Below the pieces are notes generated by a model. That model saw only the letters and a list, made by a program, of their open reading frames with translations, made no database searches and was not told where the DNA came from. 64,000 bases of DNA from Streptomyces xanthii. Lineage in GTDB: Bacteria; Actinomycetota; Actinomycetes; Streptomycetales; Streptomycetaceae. The position numbers and the translations under genes were made by a program. The stretch is from contig NZ_CP061281.1 of the NCBI RefSeq assembly GCF_014621695.1, positions 2,480,001 to 2,544,000 on the forward strand. The letters are read 5' to 3'. Shown here one piece after another: positions 8,934 to 17,427 of this stretch (positions are counted from its first letter, which is position 1; every line of letters begins with the position of its first letter).

Positions 8934-10004
8934 TCACGCCGAGGCGCGTTTGCGCGGGGCGGCCTTCTTCGCCGTCGTCTTCTTCGTCGTCGCCGTGCTC
9001 GTCGACTTCTTGGCGGAGGCGGCCTGCTTCTTCGGGGAGCTCGCCGTCTTCTTCGCCGTCGTGGACTTCTTCGCCCCGGTCGACTTCTTCGCGGGCTCGC
9101 TCTTCTTCGCCGTCGCGGTCTTCTTCGCGGTGGTCTGCTTCTTCGGCGTGCGCGAGCGGCTCGCGAGGTGGGTCACCTCGGCCACGTCCTCGTCCGAGGC
9201 GTCGGAGGCACCCGAGGCGCCCCGCGCCTCCTTGGCCGCGCGCACACTGCTCTCCAGGGCCGCCATCAGGTCGATGACCTTGCCGCCGCCCTCCGCCGCG
9301 GGGGCGGACGGGGCCTCCTCGGCGCCGCCGCCGGAGACCTTCGCCGCGATCATCTCCTCGACCGCCTCGCGGTAGTCGTCGTGCAGGGAGTCGAGGTCGA
9401 CCTCGCCGAGGGTGTCCATCAGGGCGTCCGCGAGGTCGAGTTCGGCGTCGCGGACCGTGACCTGGGTGTCCGGGGCCACGTCCTCGGGGGCCCGGATCTC
9501 GTCCGGCCAGAGCAGTCCGTGCATGGCGATGACGTCGTCGACGACCCGCAGCATGCCGAGCCGCTCGCGGCCGCGCAGGGCGAACTTGGCGATGGCGACC
9601 TTCTGGCTGCGCTTCAGGGCCTCGCGGAGCAGGGTGTACGGCTTGGCGGCGGGCACGCCGTTCGCCGAGAGGTAGTACGCCGTGTCCATCTGGAGCGGGT
9701 CGATCCGGTCGGCCGGCACGAAGGCGACGATCTCGATCGTGCGGGCGGTGGGGATCGGCAGCTGGGAGAGGTCGTCCTCGGTGATCGGGATGATCGACCC
9801 GTCGGCCTCCTCGTACCCCTTGCCGATCTCGGTGCCCGGGACCTCCTTCTCCTCCAGCTCGCACACCTTGCGATAGCGAATGCGGCCGCCGTCCTCCAGA
9901 TGGATCTGACGGAAGGAGATGGAGTGGTTCTCGGTGGCGTTGACCAGCTTGATGGGGATGCTGACCAGGCCGAACGAGATGGCGCCGTTCCAGATGGAGC
10001 GCAC
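8934..10004 (-). CDS. ku: Ku protein of non-homologous end joining
   Basis: 356 residues. The homodimeric Ku ring binds double-strand ends and recruits LigD. It starts MRSIWNGAISFGLVSIPIKL, the signature of bacterial Ku, and keeps the beta-barrel core to about residue 260. The last 70 residues are a lysine-rich tail of TAKK/PAKKS-like repeats; such tails are known to aid DNA binding in some actinobacterial Ku proteins. GGGAGG precedes the GTG. It is divergent from the LigD polymerase gene with 81 nt between starts, a shared control region. Confidence 0.96.
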   Translation of the reverse strand: MRSIWNGAISFGLVSIPIKLVNATENHSISFRQIHLEDGGRIRYRKVCELEEKEVPGTEIGKGYEEADGSIIPITEDDLSQLPIPTARTIEIVAFVPADRIDPLQMDTAYYLSANGVPAAKPYTLLREALKRSQKVAIAKFALRGRERLGMLRVVDDVIAMHGLLWPDEIRAPEDVAPDTQVTVRDAELDLADALMDTLGEVDLDSLHDDYREAVEEMIAAKVSGGGAEEAPSAPAAEGGGKVIDLMAALESSVRAAKEARGASGASDASDEDVAEVTHLASRSRTPKKQTTAKKTATAKKSEPAKKSTGAKKSTTAKKTASSPKKQAASAKKSTSTATTKKTTAKKAAPRKRASA

Positions 10005-10085
10005 GGTTTACCTCCCGGTTCGCGCCGCCGTTTGCGAGGTTTGCCGGATAGTTGCTGATTGGCCGGATTGCCAGAGTATTACGGT

Positions 10086-10967
10086 ATGGCGCCCATCACA
10101 GAAGTGGAGGGGCGGCGGCTGACGCTCAGCAATCTGGACAAGGTCATCTATCCCGCGTCCGGGTTCACCAAGGGCGAGCTGCTGCACTACTACGCGACCA
10201 CGGCAGGCCCGCTGCTCGCGCACCTGTACAACCGGCCGGTGTCGTTCCTGCGCTATCCGGACGGGCCGGACGGGCAGCGGTTCTTCGCGAAGAACGTGCC
10301 GCCGGGGACACCCACCTGGGTGAAGACGGCGCAGGTGCCGCACTCCCAGGGGCCCGCGCGGCAGATCCTCGTCCAGGACCTGGCCTCGCTGATGTGGGCG
10401 GCGAACCTGGTCACGGAGTTCCACACGCCGCAGTGGCAGGCGGACGCGCCGGGGCGGGCGGACCGGCTGGTGTTCGACCTCGATCCGGGGGCTCCGGCGG
10501 ATGTCGTGCAGTGCTGCGAGGTGGCCGTGTGGCTGCGGGAGCGGCTGGCGGCGGACGGGCTGCACGCGTACGCGAAGACCTCCGGTTCGAAGGGGCTGCA
10601 TCTGCTGACGCCGCTGGAGCCGACGCCGTCCGAACAGGTCAGCGCCTACGCGAAGGCGCTCGCGCAGGAGGCGGAGGCGGACCTTCCGGGGCTCGTGGTG
10701 CACCGGATGGCGCGCAAGCTGCGGCCCGGGAAGGTGTTCGTCGACCACAGCCAGAACGCGGCCGCGAAGACGACCGCCACCCCGTACACGCTGCGGGCCC
10801 GGCCCGAGCCGACCGTGTCCGCGCCCGTGACCTGGGCGGAGGTCGAGTCCTGCACGGACGCGCGGGAGCTGGTCTTCCTGGCCGACGCCATCGCGCCCCG
10901 CCTCGAACGGTACGGGGATCTGCTCGGCCCGCTCATCAACCTCAACCGCGCGGGGCGGATCCCGTGA
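10086..10967 (+). CDS. ligD: LigD-type DNA repair polymerase (PolDom)
   Basis: 293 residues from an ATG reading MAPITEVEGRRLTLSNLDK. It matches the stand-alone polymerase/primase domain of LigD, which fills gaps with dNTPs or rNTPs during end joining. The metal-binding DLD triad element is at residues 131-133 (VFDLDPG) and SGSKGLHL holds the catalytic histidine. The ligase and phosphoesterase domains are absent; the ligase is the next gene, overlapping by 4 nt. The open frame allows nine more codons upstream. No strong ribosome-binding site is seen, and the start may be leaderless. Confidence 0.93.
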   Translation: MAPITEVEGRRLTLSNLDKVIYPASGFTKGELLHYYATTAGPLLAHLYNRPVSFLRYPDGPDGQRFFAKNVPPGTPTWVKTAQVPHSQGPARQILVQDLASLMWAANLVTEFHTPQWQADAPGRADRLVFDLDPGAPADVVQCCEVAVWLRERLAADGLHAYAKTSGSKGLHLLTPLEPTPSEQVSAYAKALAQEAEADLPGLVVHRMARKLRPGKVFVDHSQNAAAKTTATPYTLRARPEPTVSAPVTWAEVESCTDARELVFLADAIAPRLERYGDLLGPLINLNRAGRIP

Positions 10968-11854
10968 CAGCGCGGGTCGAGGTCGCGCTCGCGCGGTCGG
11001 TGGACGCGCTGCCGGCCGGCACCGACTGGGCCTTCGAGCCGAAGTTCGACGGGCACCGGATGGTGGTGATCCGGGAGGACGGGGACGTGGTCCTCCAGGC
11101 CCGCTCGGGGCGGCTGGTGGCGCGGGCGTTCCCGGACCTCGTCTCGGCGGCGCTCGCGCTGCCCGCCGGGACCGTGCTCGACGGGGAGGTCGTCGTCTGG
11201 CACGACGGACGCACCGACTTCGCGGCGGTGCAGCGGCGGGCGGCGGCCGCGTCGGGGGCGCGGGCCCGGGCGCTGGCGCGGGAGCTGCCGGCGTCGTACG
11301 CGGCGTTCGATCTGCTGGCGGACGGGGGCGGGGACCTGCGGCGGCGGCCGTACGCGGAGCGGCGGGCGCGGCTGGTCGGGATGCTCGGGCCGCTCGGGCC
11401 GCCGTTGCAGGCGGTGCCGTCGACGACCGACCGGGAGACGGCGCTGACCTGGTACGAGACGCTGCCGGAGCGCGGGATCGAGGGGCTGGTCGCCAAGCGG
11501 GTCGGCGATCCGTACCCGGGTGGGCGGCGGGGGTGGCTGAAGCTGCGGCACAGCGATACGCGGGACGCGGTCGTGGTCGGGTACACGGGGTCCTCGCGCG
11601 GGCCGCGCGCGCTGGTCGTCGTGCTGCCCGGGGACGGCACGCCGGTGCTGACGACGCCGCTGCCCACGGGGCTTCGGGGGGAGGCGGGGCGGGTGCTGCC
11701 CCGGGGGGACGGCGGGGAGGCCGTCGTCACCGCGGTGGGGGTGGGTGAGGTGGCGTACCGGGTCCTGCCGGAGGAAGGGCGGCCGGTGCTGGAGGTTCGG
11801 CAGCGGTCCACCCGGCACGGGGCGTTCTCGGCGGAGGCGGTGCGGTTCCGGTGA
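10964..11854 (+). CDS. ATP-dependent DNA ligase (LigD ligase domain as a separate gene)
   Basis: 296 residues. The GTG overlaps the stop of the polymerase gene (GTGA), so the two are coupled. The nucleotidyltransferase motif I is EPKFDGHR with the adenylated lysine K27. LDGEVVVW (motif III) and IEGLVAKR (motif IV) follow, then a small OB-fold domain ending at residue 296. It seals nicks in end joining together with Ku and the polymerase. Many LigD proteins carry these domains in one chain; here they are split between adjacent genes. Confidence 0.92.
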   Translation: MTARVEVALARSVDALPAGTDWAFEPKFDGHRMVVIREDGDVVLQARSGRLVARAFPDLVSAALALPAGTVLDGEVVVWHDGRTDFAAVQRRAAAASGARARALARELPASYAAFDLLADGGGDLRRRPYAERRARLVGMLGPLGPPLQAVPSTTDRETALTWYETLPERGIEGLVAKRVGDPYPGGRRGWLKLRHSDTRDAVVVGYTGSSRGPRALVVVLPGDGTPVLTTPLPTGLRGEAGRVLPRGDGGEAVVTAVGVGEVAYRVLPEEGRPVLEVRQRSTRHGAFSAEAVRFR

Positions 11855-11887
11855 GCGGGCGGTTCGGTTGTTCGCCGGGTGCGGGCC

Positions 11888-12019
11888 GGTGGGGGCTGGT
11901 CGCGCAGTTCCCCGCGCCCCTGAAGGCGAACGGCTTCGCCGTTCAGCCTTCATCGGGGAAATGCCGCCCGAAGGGCGTGCATTTCAGGGGCGCGGGGAAC
12001 TGCGCGGCCCGCCCCCACC
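11888..12019. repeat. Intergenic inverted-repeat element
   Basis: Two 37-nt arms (11888-11924 and 11983-12019) are near-perfect inverted copies built around GCGCAGTTCCCCGCGCCCCT. Between them are two smaller hairpins, one with arms GAACGGC/GCCGTTC and one with GCCC/GGGC. I recall this core from many Streptomyces intergenic regions, so it is probably one copy of a dispersed repeat. It lies between two converging genes and could fold into a large cruciform that also ends transcription from both sides. Confidence 0.8.
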
Positions 12020-12070
12020 GGGGCCGCAGTCGCGGGACGGACCGGCGGACAGGGGACGGGGCGGGGCGGG

Positions 12071-12886
12071 TCAGAGGCGGAGCCAGGTGTGGCGGTCTCG
12101 GGCCATGGCGTGGAGTGCCTCGACGTCCGCCGGCTTCAGGAGTCCGCCCGTGCGGGACAGCGCCGGAAGCTCCGAGTCGGTCAGGAGGCGGACGTCCCGG
12201 GGCGGGGCCGGAGTCTCGACCGCCGCGGGGTCGACCAGGACCAGCGCCGGGCGGACCTCGGCCGTCAGGGCGAACGTGGCGCGGGACGCGTCCGACCTGA
12301 CCCGGCGCAGCAGCGGCCGCGGCTCGCCGCGGCCCGCCCCGACCAGCGGGTCGTCGATCCGTACGCGGCGCCTGCGGGCCGGCAGGACGTGCAGGGCGAA
12401 CAGGCCGCCGGGCCCGATGAGCAGGTGGTGGATGCGGGCGGCGCCGGGCAGCGGCACGGAGTGCAGGACCCGCCAGCCCGCGCCGTCGAACCGGTCGAGC
12501 AGCTCCCCCACCCGCTGCTGCGCGGCCAGCGCGTGCCGGCGCGGATCCGTGCGCAGGCGGCCGTGCGCCGGCGGGTCGCGGTCGAGGTCGACGAGGAGCG
12601 CCTCGCCTGGCCGGTTCGGCGCGAGGTCGTCGTCGGGGTGGAGGCCGAGCCGGGCCAGCTCGGCGGGGGTCGGCACGGGCGGCGGGCCGACCGTGACCTG
12701 GCCGGTGAGGAACGGGCCGAGTGTGGCGAGCACCGCCTCGCGGACCGTCTCGTCGGGCCCCAGCAGCGTGACCCGGGCCGCCTCCCTGTCGTACCAGGCG
12801 ACGTGGCGCCCGTCCTCCCCGATGACGTGGAGCCGCTCCTGGCCGTGCCGCCAGGTCGGTACGACGCGCATTCCGCTCATACCCAT
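12071..12886 (-). CDS. NERD-domain (nuclease-related) protein
   Basis: 271 residues from an ATG 8 nt after AGGGGG (MGMSGMRVVPTWRHGQERL). Residues about 105-215 fit the NERD domain, a restriction-endonuclease-like fold: QQRVGELLDRF, then GAARIHHLLIGPGGLFALHVLPAR with the conserved D/H-hhIGPgGlFal pattern. Here a histidine replaces the usual aspartate, so nuclease activity is doubtful. No secretion signal. Three other in-frame starts lie within 15 nt upstream and the open frame continues to 13282. Role unknown. Confidence 0.75.
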   Translation of the reverse strand: MGMSGMRVVPTWRHGQERLHVIGEDGRHVAWYDREAARVTLLGPDETVREAVLATLGPFLTGQVTVGPPPVPTPAELARLGLHPDDDLAPNRPGEALLVDLDRDPPAHGRLRTDPRRHALAAQQRVGELLDRFDGAGWRVLHSVPLPGAARIHHLLIGPGGLFALHVLPARRRRVRIDDPLVGAGRGEPRPLLRRVRSDASRATFALTAEVRPALVLVDPAAVETPAPPRDVRLLTDSELPALSRTGGLLKPADVEALHAMARDRHTWLRL

Positions 12887-13082
12887 ACCCATCACCCCCT
12901 GACCATGGGAGCAGCAAGCCCCGCGCACTGCAAGAAGGCGACGGGCCGCCTTCATCGCATCGGGCGGAGAGCGTGAGCCCGCTGTTACACAGCCGCCGAG
13001 CCGTCGTGACGGTCTGGTTCTACGGTTTGGGCGTTCGCTCAATTTGCGAGGAAATGACCCGCCGGACTTACGGAGTTCCCTG

Positions 13083-13346
13083 ATGCGTCCCGCCCTGTTG
13101 CGCCGTGCCGCCCTCACCGTGGTCACCGGTGGTCTGCTGCTCGCGCCCGCAGGCGTGGCCGTCGCGCAGACGCCGGCGACAGCGACGGCGACAGCGACAG
13201 CGACGGCGCACGAGGAGCGGGCCGCCGCCGACCGGCCCGCCGAGGGGCCCAACCGGTACTTCCTGCTCGCGGGCGGTGCCATGACGGCGGCCGGGGCCGG
13301 CGGGCTCGTGTACGCGTCGGTGCGGCGCGGGCGCAGTGACCAGTGA
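13083..13346 (+). CDS. Small secreted or membrane-anchored protein
   Basis: 87 residues. The N-terminus is a signal peptide (LLRRAALTVVTGGLLLAPAGVAVAQ) with likely cleavage after AVA. Then comes a TATATATATA stretch coded by a hexanucleotide repeat, and a C-terminal hydrophobic segment (YFLLAGGAMTAAGAGGLVYASV) ending in RRGR, like a membrane stop. This resembles short sortase-less actinomycete surface peptides, but there is no LPXTG motif. The start was chosen at the ATG after GGAG. No known family. Confidence 0.6.
   Translation: MRPALLRRAALTVVTGGLLLAPAGVAVAQTPATATATATATAHEERAAADRPAEGPNRYFLLAGGAMTAAGAGGLVYASVRRGRSDQ
13176..13209 (+). repeat. Hexanucleotide repeat GCGAC(A/G) inside the small secreted protein
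   Basis: About five and a half tandem GCGACA/GCGACG units encode the Thr-Ala run. Such a tract could change copy number by slippage and alter the length of the linker without breaking the frame. Confidence 0.7.
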
Positions 13347-13466
13347 CCGGGCCCGCCCCGAGGTGCGGAGCCTCCTTCGGGTGAATAGAAAGGACTTCCG
13401 CCCCCTTAGGATCCGAAGCGGCCCGAAGGAGGGGCCGGCCATCGAGAGGACACAGGCAGGAGTGCA

Positions 13467-14216
13467 GTGACGTCCAGGCGCCCCGGCAGCGCTGCCCGCA
13501 CCGTGCCCGCGGCCGTGCTGCTCCTGATCGGCGCGGCCGCCCTGACCGGCTGCGGGGACGCGGGCGGTCTGGAGAGCGCGGGGGCGACCCCGACGGCGGT
13601 GGGCCCGCGGACGCTGTGGCCGAAGCTGCCGCCCGCCACCCGCCCCGCCGACGACTACGGCGCGGGCGAGACGGCGGTGGTCAAGGGGGTCGACGTGCCC
13701 GGCGGCGACCTGCGCAAGGTCGACCCGCTGGCCGTCGTGCGCGCCCGCATGCACGCGGACCGCAAGGACTACGACGACGTCGTGGACCGGCTCGACGCGT
13801 GCGGACCGGTCGGCCCGGGCGGATCCGGCGCGTCCGGCTGCCCGGTGCTCCGGGCGTACTACCCGGACCTGACGGGTGACGGGAAGCCGGATCTGCTGGT
13901 CGCGGTGCGGGCCCCGAAGCGCCAGCTCTACACGCAGGTCTACGTGTACCGCGGGGGCCGGCTGACGCAGATCATGGACGACAAGGACGCGGTCATCAAC
14001 GTGCAGCTGGCCGGGCGCATCCTCGTCGTCCGGGCCGCCGCCGACCTGCCGGGGTACGAGTACCGCACCTCCTGGTCGTACGACAGCCATCAGGAGGCGA
14101 TGCTGCCGACCCGGGACGAGATCATCCGCACGGGTCCGCCCGGGACGCCGACGGCCTCGCCCTCGGGTACGTCCTCGGCCGTACCGTCCCCGTCTCCGTA
14201 CCCGAGCCGCTCATGA
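13467..14216 (+). CDS. Secreted lipoprotein
   Basis: 249 residues from a GTG after GGCAGGAG. The signal peptide ends in a lipobox, AALTGC, with the modified cysteine C29. The mature part has YYPDLTGDGKPDLLVAV, a FG-GAP/calcium-loop-like segment, and ends in a Pro/Ser/Thr-rich tail. The stop overlaps the start of the sensor kinase by 4 nt (ATGA), so the lipoprotein may act as an accessory of that kinase, as in the CseA-CseB-CseC system of Streptomyces; this is inferred from gene order only. Confidence 0.75.
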   Translation: MTSRRPGSAARTVPAAVLLLIGAAALTGCGDAGGLESAGATPTAVGPRTLWPKLPPATRPADDYGAGETAVVKGVDVPGGDLRKVDPLAVVRARMHADRKDYDDVVDRLDACGPVGPGGSGASGCPVLRAYYPDLTGDGKPDLLVAVRAPKRQLYTQVYVYRGGRLTQIMDDKDAVINVQLAGRILVVRAAADLPGYEYRTSWSYDSHQEAMLPTRDEIIRTGPPGTPTASPSGTSSAVPSPSPYPSRS

Positions 14217-15484
14217 CGCGCCGCCGGCTGCGGCCGCCCGCCTGGACCGCCTCGCTGACCTGGAAGGCGGCGGCGTTCATCACCGTGATGTGCTGCGCGC
14301 TGGCCGCGCTGCTCGGCGTCCTCGTGCACGTCTCCGTGACGGACCAGACGGTGGGCCAGGCCCGCGACCGCGCCCTGTCGCTCCTGGACGACGCGGCGCG
14401 GCGCTACGAGTCGGGCAGCCGGCTGCCGCCCGGCGCGGGCGTGGACCCGCCGCAGCTGCCCACAGCGCTGCACGAGCTGGCCGCGCGGGGTGAGCGCGGC
14501 ACGATGATCGGCGACCACGACGCGTCCCCGACGATGTGGGCGGCGGGACCGGCCTCCGGCGGGCGGGCCCTCGCGGTGCGGATCGACTACGCGCAGGGCG
14601 CCCGCACCATCGACGGCCTCGACAACGCGATCCTGGGCTCGTCGGTGCTGGCGATCGGTGCGACGCTGCTGGTCGGCGCGTTCGCGGTGACCCGGGTGAC
14701 GAGGCGGCTGCACACGACGGCCCGGGTGGCCCGCAAGATCAGCGCCGGGGACCTGGACGCACGGGTCGGCGACCCGCGCACGAAGGATCCGGCACGGCAT
14801 CAGGACGAGGTCGCCGCCGTCGCGGCCGCGCTCGACAGCATGGCCGCCTCGCTCCAGGGCCGGATCCTCACCGAGCAGCGGTTCACGGCGGACGTGGCGC
14901 ACGAGCTGCGGACGCCGCTGACCGGGCTGCACGCGGCGGCGGAGCTGCTGCCGCCGGGCCGGCCGACCGAGCTGGTGCGCGACCGGGTGGCGGCGCTGCG
15001 CACGCTCACCGAGGACCTGCTGGAGATCTCCCGGCTGGACGCGCGCAGCGAGCGTGTGGACCTGGACGAGACCTGGCTGGAGCCGGTGGTCGAGCGGGTG
15101 GTGCGGTTCGCGGGCGCGGAGACGGCGGTGACTGTCGTCTCCGACGTGTGCGTGGTGACGGACCGGCGCCGCCTGGAGCGGGTGCTCGGCAACCTGGTGG
15201 CGAACGCGCACCGGCACGGCGGCCCGCCGGTGGAGCTCACGGTGGACGGGCCGGTGATCATGGTCCGGGACCACGGCGCGGGTTATCCGGACTATCTGGT
15301 GGAGCACGGCCCGCAGCGGTTCCGCACCGAGGGCGGGGCGCGCGGCCATGGTCTGGGTCTGACGATCGCCCTCGGGCAGGCCGAAGTCCTGGGCGCCCGC
15401 CTGCGGTTCACGAACGCGCGGGACGGCGGGGCGGTGGCCACGCTGACCCTGCCGTACGAGGAGCCGGCGGTGTGGCCCGGCTAG
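14213..15484 (+). CDS. Sensor histidine kinase without adjacent response regulator
   Basis: 423 residues. An N-terminal transmembrane helix (about 17-40), a short extracytoplasmic part of some 110 residues, and a second helix (about 140-160) lead to a HAMP segment. The dimerisation H-box is DVAHELRTPLTGL, the N-box LGNLVANAHRHG, and the G-boxes DHGAGY and GHGLGLTI. All catalytic motifs look intact. It overlaps the lipoprotein gene. No response regulator follows, so the partner lies elsewhere. Confidence 0.9.
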   Translation: MTRRRLRPPAWTASLTWKAAAFITVMCCALAALLGVLVHVSVTDQTVGQARDRALSLLDDAARRYESGSRLPPGAGVDPPQLPTALHELAARGERGTMIGDHDASPTMWAAGPASGGRALAVRIDYAQGARTIDGLDNAILGSSVLAIGATLLVGAFAVTRVTRRLHTTARVARKISAGDLDARVGDPRTKDPARHQDEVAAVAAALDSMAASLQGRILTEQRFTADVAHELRTPLTGLHAAAELLPPGRPTELVRDRVAALRTLTEDLLEISRLDARSERVDLDETWLEPVVERVVRFAGAETAVTVVSDVCVVTDRRRLERVLGNLVANAHRHGGPPVELTVDGPVIMVRDHGAGYPDYLVEHGPQRFRTEGGARGHGLGLTIALGQAEVLGARLRFTNARDGGAVATLTLPYEEPAVWPG

Positions 15485-15611
15485 GAAATCGGCCGTCCGG
15501 GTGGTCACCCCGAAGGCGGCGGCCACCGTGCGCCCGGGAGGCGGTGGGGCTTGGGTGGGCGGTGGGGAGCTGTTCCGGCTCCGCTTCACGCCCGTCCCAG
15601 GAGGAGACCTC

Positions 15612-16004
15612 ATGGCTCGCATGTCCGTACGGACCGTCAGCACCCGCATCGGCATAGCCGTCGCAGCCGCCGCGACGCTCGCCGCGACCGCGTCGCCCGC
15701 CATGGCGGACGGCGACTGGGGCGGTGGCGGTGGCGGCGACTGGGGTGGTGGCGGTGGCCACCACGCACCGGTCTACAAGGGCCGGGTCACGGCCAAGTCC
15801 GGGCTCCTGCTGCGCGACGCCCCCACCCGGGGCAGCCGCGTGGTCCGCGTGGAGCCGTACAACGCGATCGTCCCCATCTTCTGCAAGACGAGCGGTCAGA
15901 ACGTCGAGGGCAACCACCTCTGGTACCTGCTGACCGACGGCACGTGGGCATGGGGCTCGGCGAAGTACATCGACAACATCGGGCGGGCGCCCCGCTGGTG
16001 CTGA
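15612..16004 (+). CDS. Secreted SH3-like protein with glycine-rich linker
   Basis: 130 residues. AGGAGACCTC precedes the ATG. The signal peptide ends near AMA-DGD (residue 32), followed by a Gly/Trp-rich linker (residues about 34-52). The C-terminal 75 residues (GLLLRDAPTRGSRVV...NHLWYLLTDGTWAWGSAKYI) match bacterial SH3-type domains that bind cell-wall peptides. No catalytic domain. Two cysteines (in FCKTS and at the C-terminus) may pair. Function unknown. Confidence 0.78.
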   Translation: MARMSVRTVSTRIGIAVAAAATLAATASPAMADGDWGGGGGGDWGGGGGHHAPVYKGRVTAKSGLLLRDAPTRGSRVVRVEPYNAIVPIFCKTSGQNVEGNHLWYLLTDGTWAWGSAKYIDNIGRAPRWC

Positions 16005-16032
16005 CATAACCGGATATCCGGCACTTGCTTGC

Positions 16033-16038
16033 TACGTT
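16033..16038 (+). promoter_or_regulatory. -10 hexamer of a leaderless FtsW-gene promoter
   Basis: TACGTT ends exactly 6 nt before the ATG at 16045, and no Shine-Dalgarno sequence lies between. This is the clearest leaderless arrangement in the window. Confidence 0.5.
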
Positions 16039-16044
16039 CCCGGT

Positions 16045-17427
16045 ATGACCGCACCCACGGGTACACCGGGCTCACCGGGAACGAAGGCTCCCCCCTCGGT
16101 GCCCGCCGTGCGCGTCCCCGGACGCCGGGGCACCGAACTCGCCCTGCTGGTCCTGGCGGTGCTGCTCAGCGTCTACGGCTACTGCGCCGTGGGCCTCGCC
16201 AGGAGCGACGCGGTCCCGCCCGGCGCCGCCGGTTACGGCGCCGGGCTCGGCGTGCTCGCGCTCCTCGCGCACGTCGCGGTCCGGCTGCGCGCCCCCTACG
16301 CCGATCCGCTGCTGCTGCCGATCGGGGTGCTCCTCAACGGGCTGGGCCTCGTGCTGATCTACCGCCTCGACCTGGAGACCCCGCACGACGAGGCCGCCCC
16401 CACCCAGCTGGTGTGGTCGACGATCGGCGTGGCCCTCTTCATCGTCTTCGTGATGCTGCTGCGCGACCACCGGGTGCTCCAGCGGTACGCGTACCTGTCG
16501 GTGGCGGCGGCGCTCGCCCTGATGATCCTGCCGGGCTTCTTCCCCGCGGTGAACGGCGCCCGCATCTGGATCCGGATCGGCGAATTCTCCATCCAGCCCG
16601 GCGAGTTCGCGAAGGTGCTTCTCGCGATCTTCTTCGCCAGCTATCTCGCGGCGAACGGCCACGCGCTCACGTACACGGGCCGCCGGATCTGGGGGCTCCA
16701 GCTGCCCACGATGCGGGTGTTCGCGCCGATCCTCGCGATCTGGCTGCTCAGCGTCGGCGTCCTGATCCTGGAGACCGACCTCGGTACGTCGCTGCTCTTC
16801 TTCGGCCTGTTCGTCGTGATGCTCTACGTGGCGACCGGCCGGGCCAGCTGGATCGCGATCGGGCTGCTGCTCGCCGCGGCGGGCGCGTTCGTCGTCGCCT
16901 CCTTCGAGCCGCACGTGCACGGCCGCGTCGAGATCTGGCTGCATCCGTTCGCCTCGATCGCCGCGGGTGACGGGCCGGGTCAGCTCGCGCAGTCGCTGTT
17001 CGCGTTCGCGGCGGGAGGCATGCTCGGGACCGGGCTCGGGATGGGGCACTCGATCCTGATCGGCTTCGCCGCGAAGTCCGACTTCATCCTGGCGACGGCC
17101 GGCGAGGAGCTGGGCCTGGTCGGGCTGACGGCGATCTATCTGCTGTACGCGCTGCTGGTGGAGCGGGGCCTGCGGGGCGGGCTGGAACTGCGCGAGCCGT
17201 TCGGCCGGCTGCTCGCGACGGGGCTCGCCTCGATCGTCGCGCTGCAGGTCTTCGTGATCGCGGGCGGGGTGACGGGCCTGATCCCGCTGACGGGCATGGC
17301 GATGCCGTTCCTCGCGCAGGGCGGTTCGTCCGTCGTCACGAACTGGGTCATCGTCGCGATCCTGGTCCGGATCAGTGATTCGGCCCGCAGAGCGCTGCCC
17401 GCCGCCGGGCCGGGGGCGGGGCGATGA
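16045..17427 (+). CDS. FtsW/RodA/SpoVE-family peptidoglycan glycosyltransferase
   Basis: 460 residues, a SEDS protein that polymerises lipid II at the membrane. About ten to twelve transmembrane segments are visible. Family motifs include NGARIWIRIGEFSIQPGEFAKV and, near the end, LIPLTGMAMPFLAQGGSS. The gene overlaps the following PBP by 4 nt. SEDS proteins work as pairs with a class B PBP, and this pair has that layout. It is separate from the division cluster, so a role in growth or sporulation septa is possible but not shown. Confidence 0.94.
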   Translation: MTAPTGTPGSPGTKAPPSVPAVRVPGRRGTELALLVLAVLLSVYGYCAVGLARSDAVPPGAAGYGAGLGVLALLAHVAVRLRAPYADPLLLPIGVLLNGLGLVLIYRLDLETPHDEAAPTQLVWSTIGVALFIVFVMLLRDHRVLQRYAYLSVAAALALMILPGFFPAVNGARIWIRIGEFSIQPGEFAKVLLAIFFASYLAANGHALTYTGRRIWGLQLPTMRVFAPILAIWLLSVGVLILETDLGTSLLFFGLFVVMLYVATGRASWIAIGLLLAAAGAFVVASFEPHVHGRVEIWLHPFASIAAGDGPGQLAQSLFAFAAGGMLGTGLGMGHSILIGFAAKSDFILATAGEELGLVGLTAIYLLYALLVERGLRGGLELREPFGRLLATGLASIVALQVFVIAGGVTGLIPLTGMAMPFLAQGGSSVVTNWVIVAILVRISDSARRALPAAGPGAGR

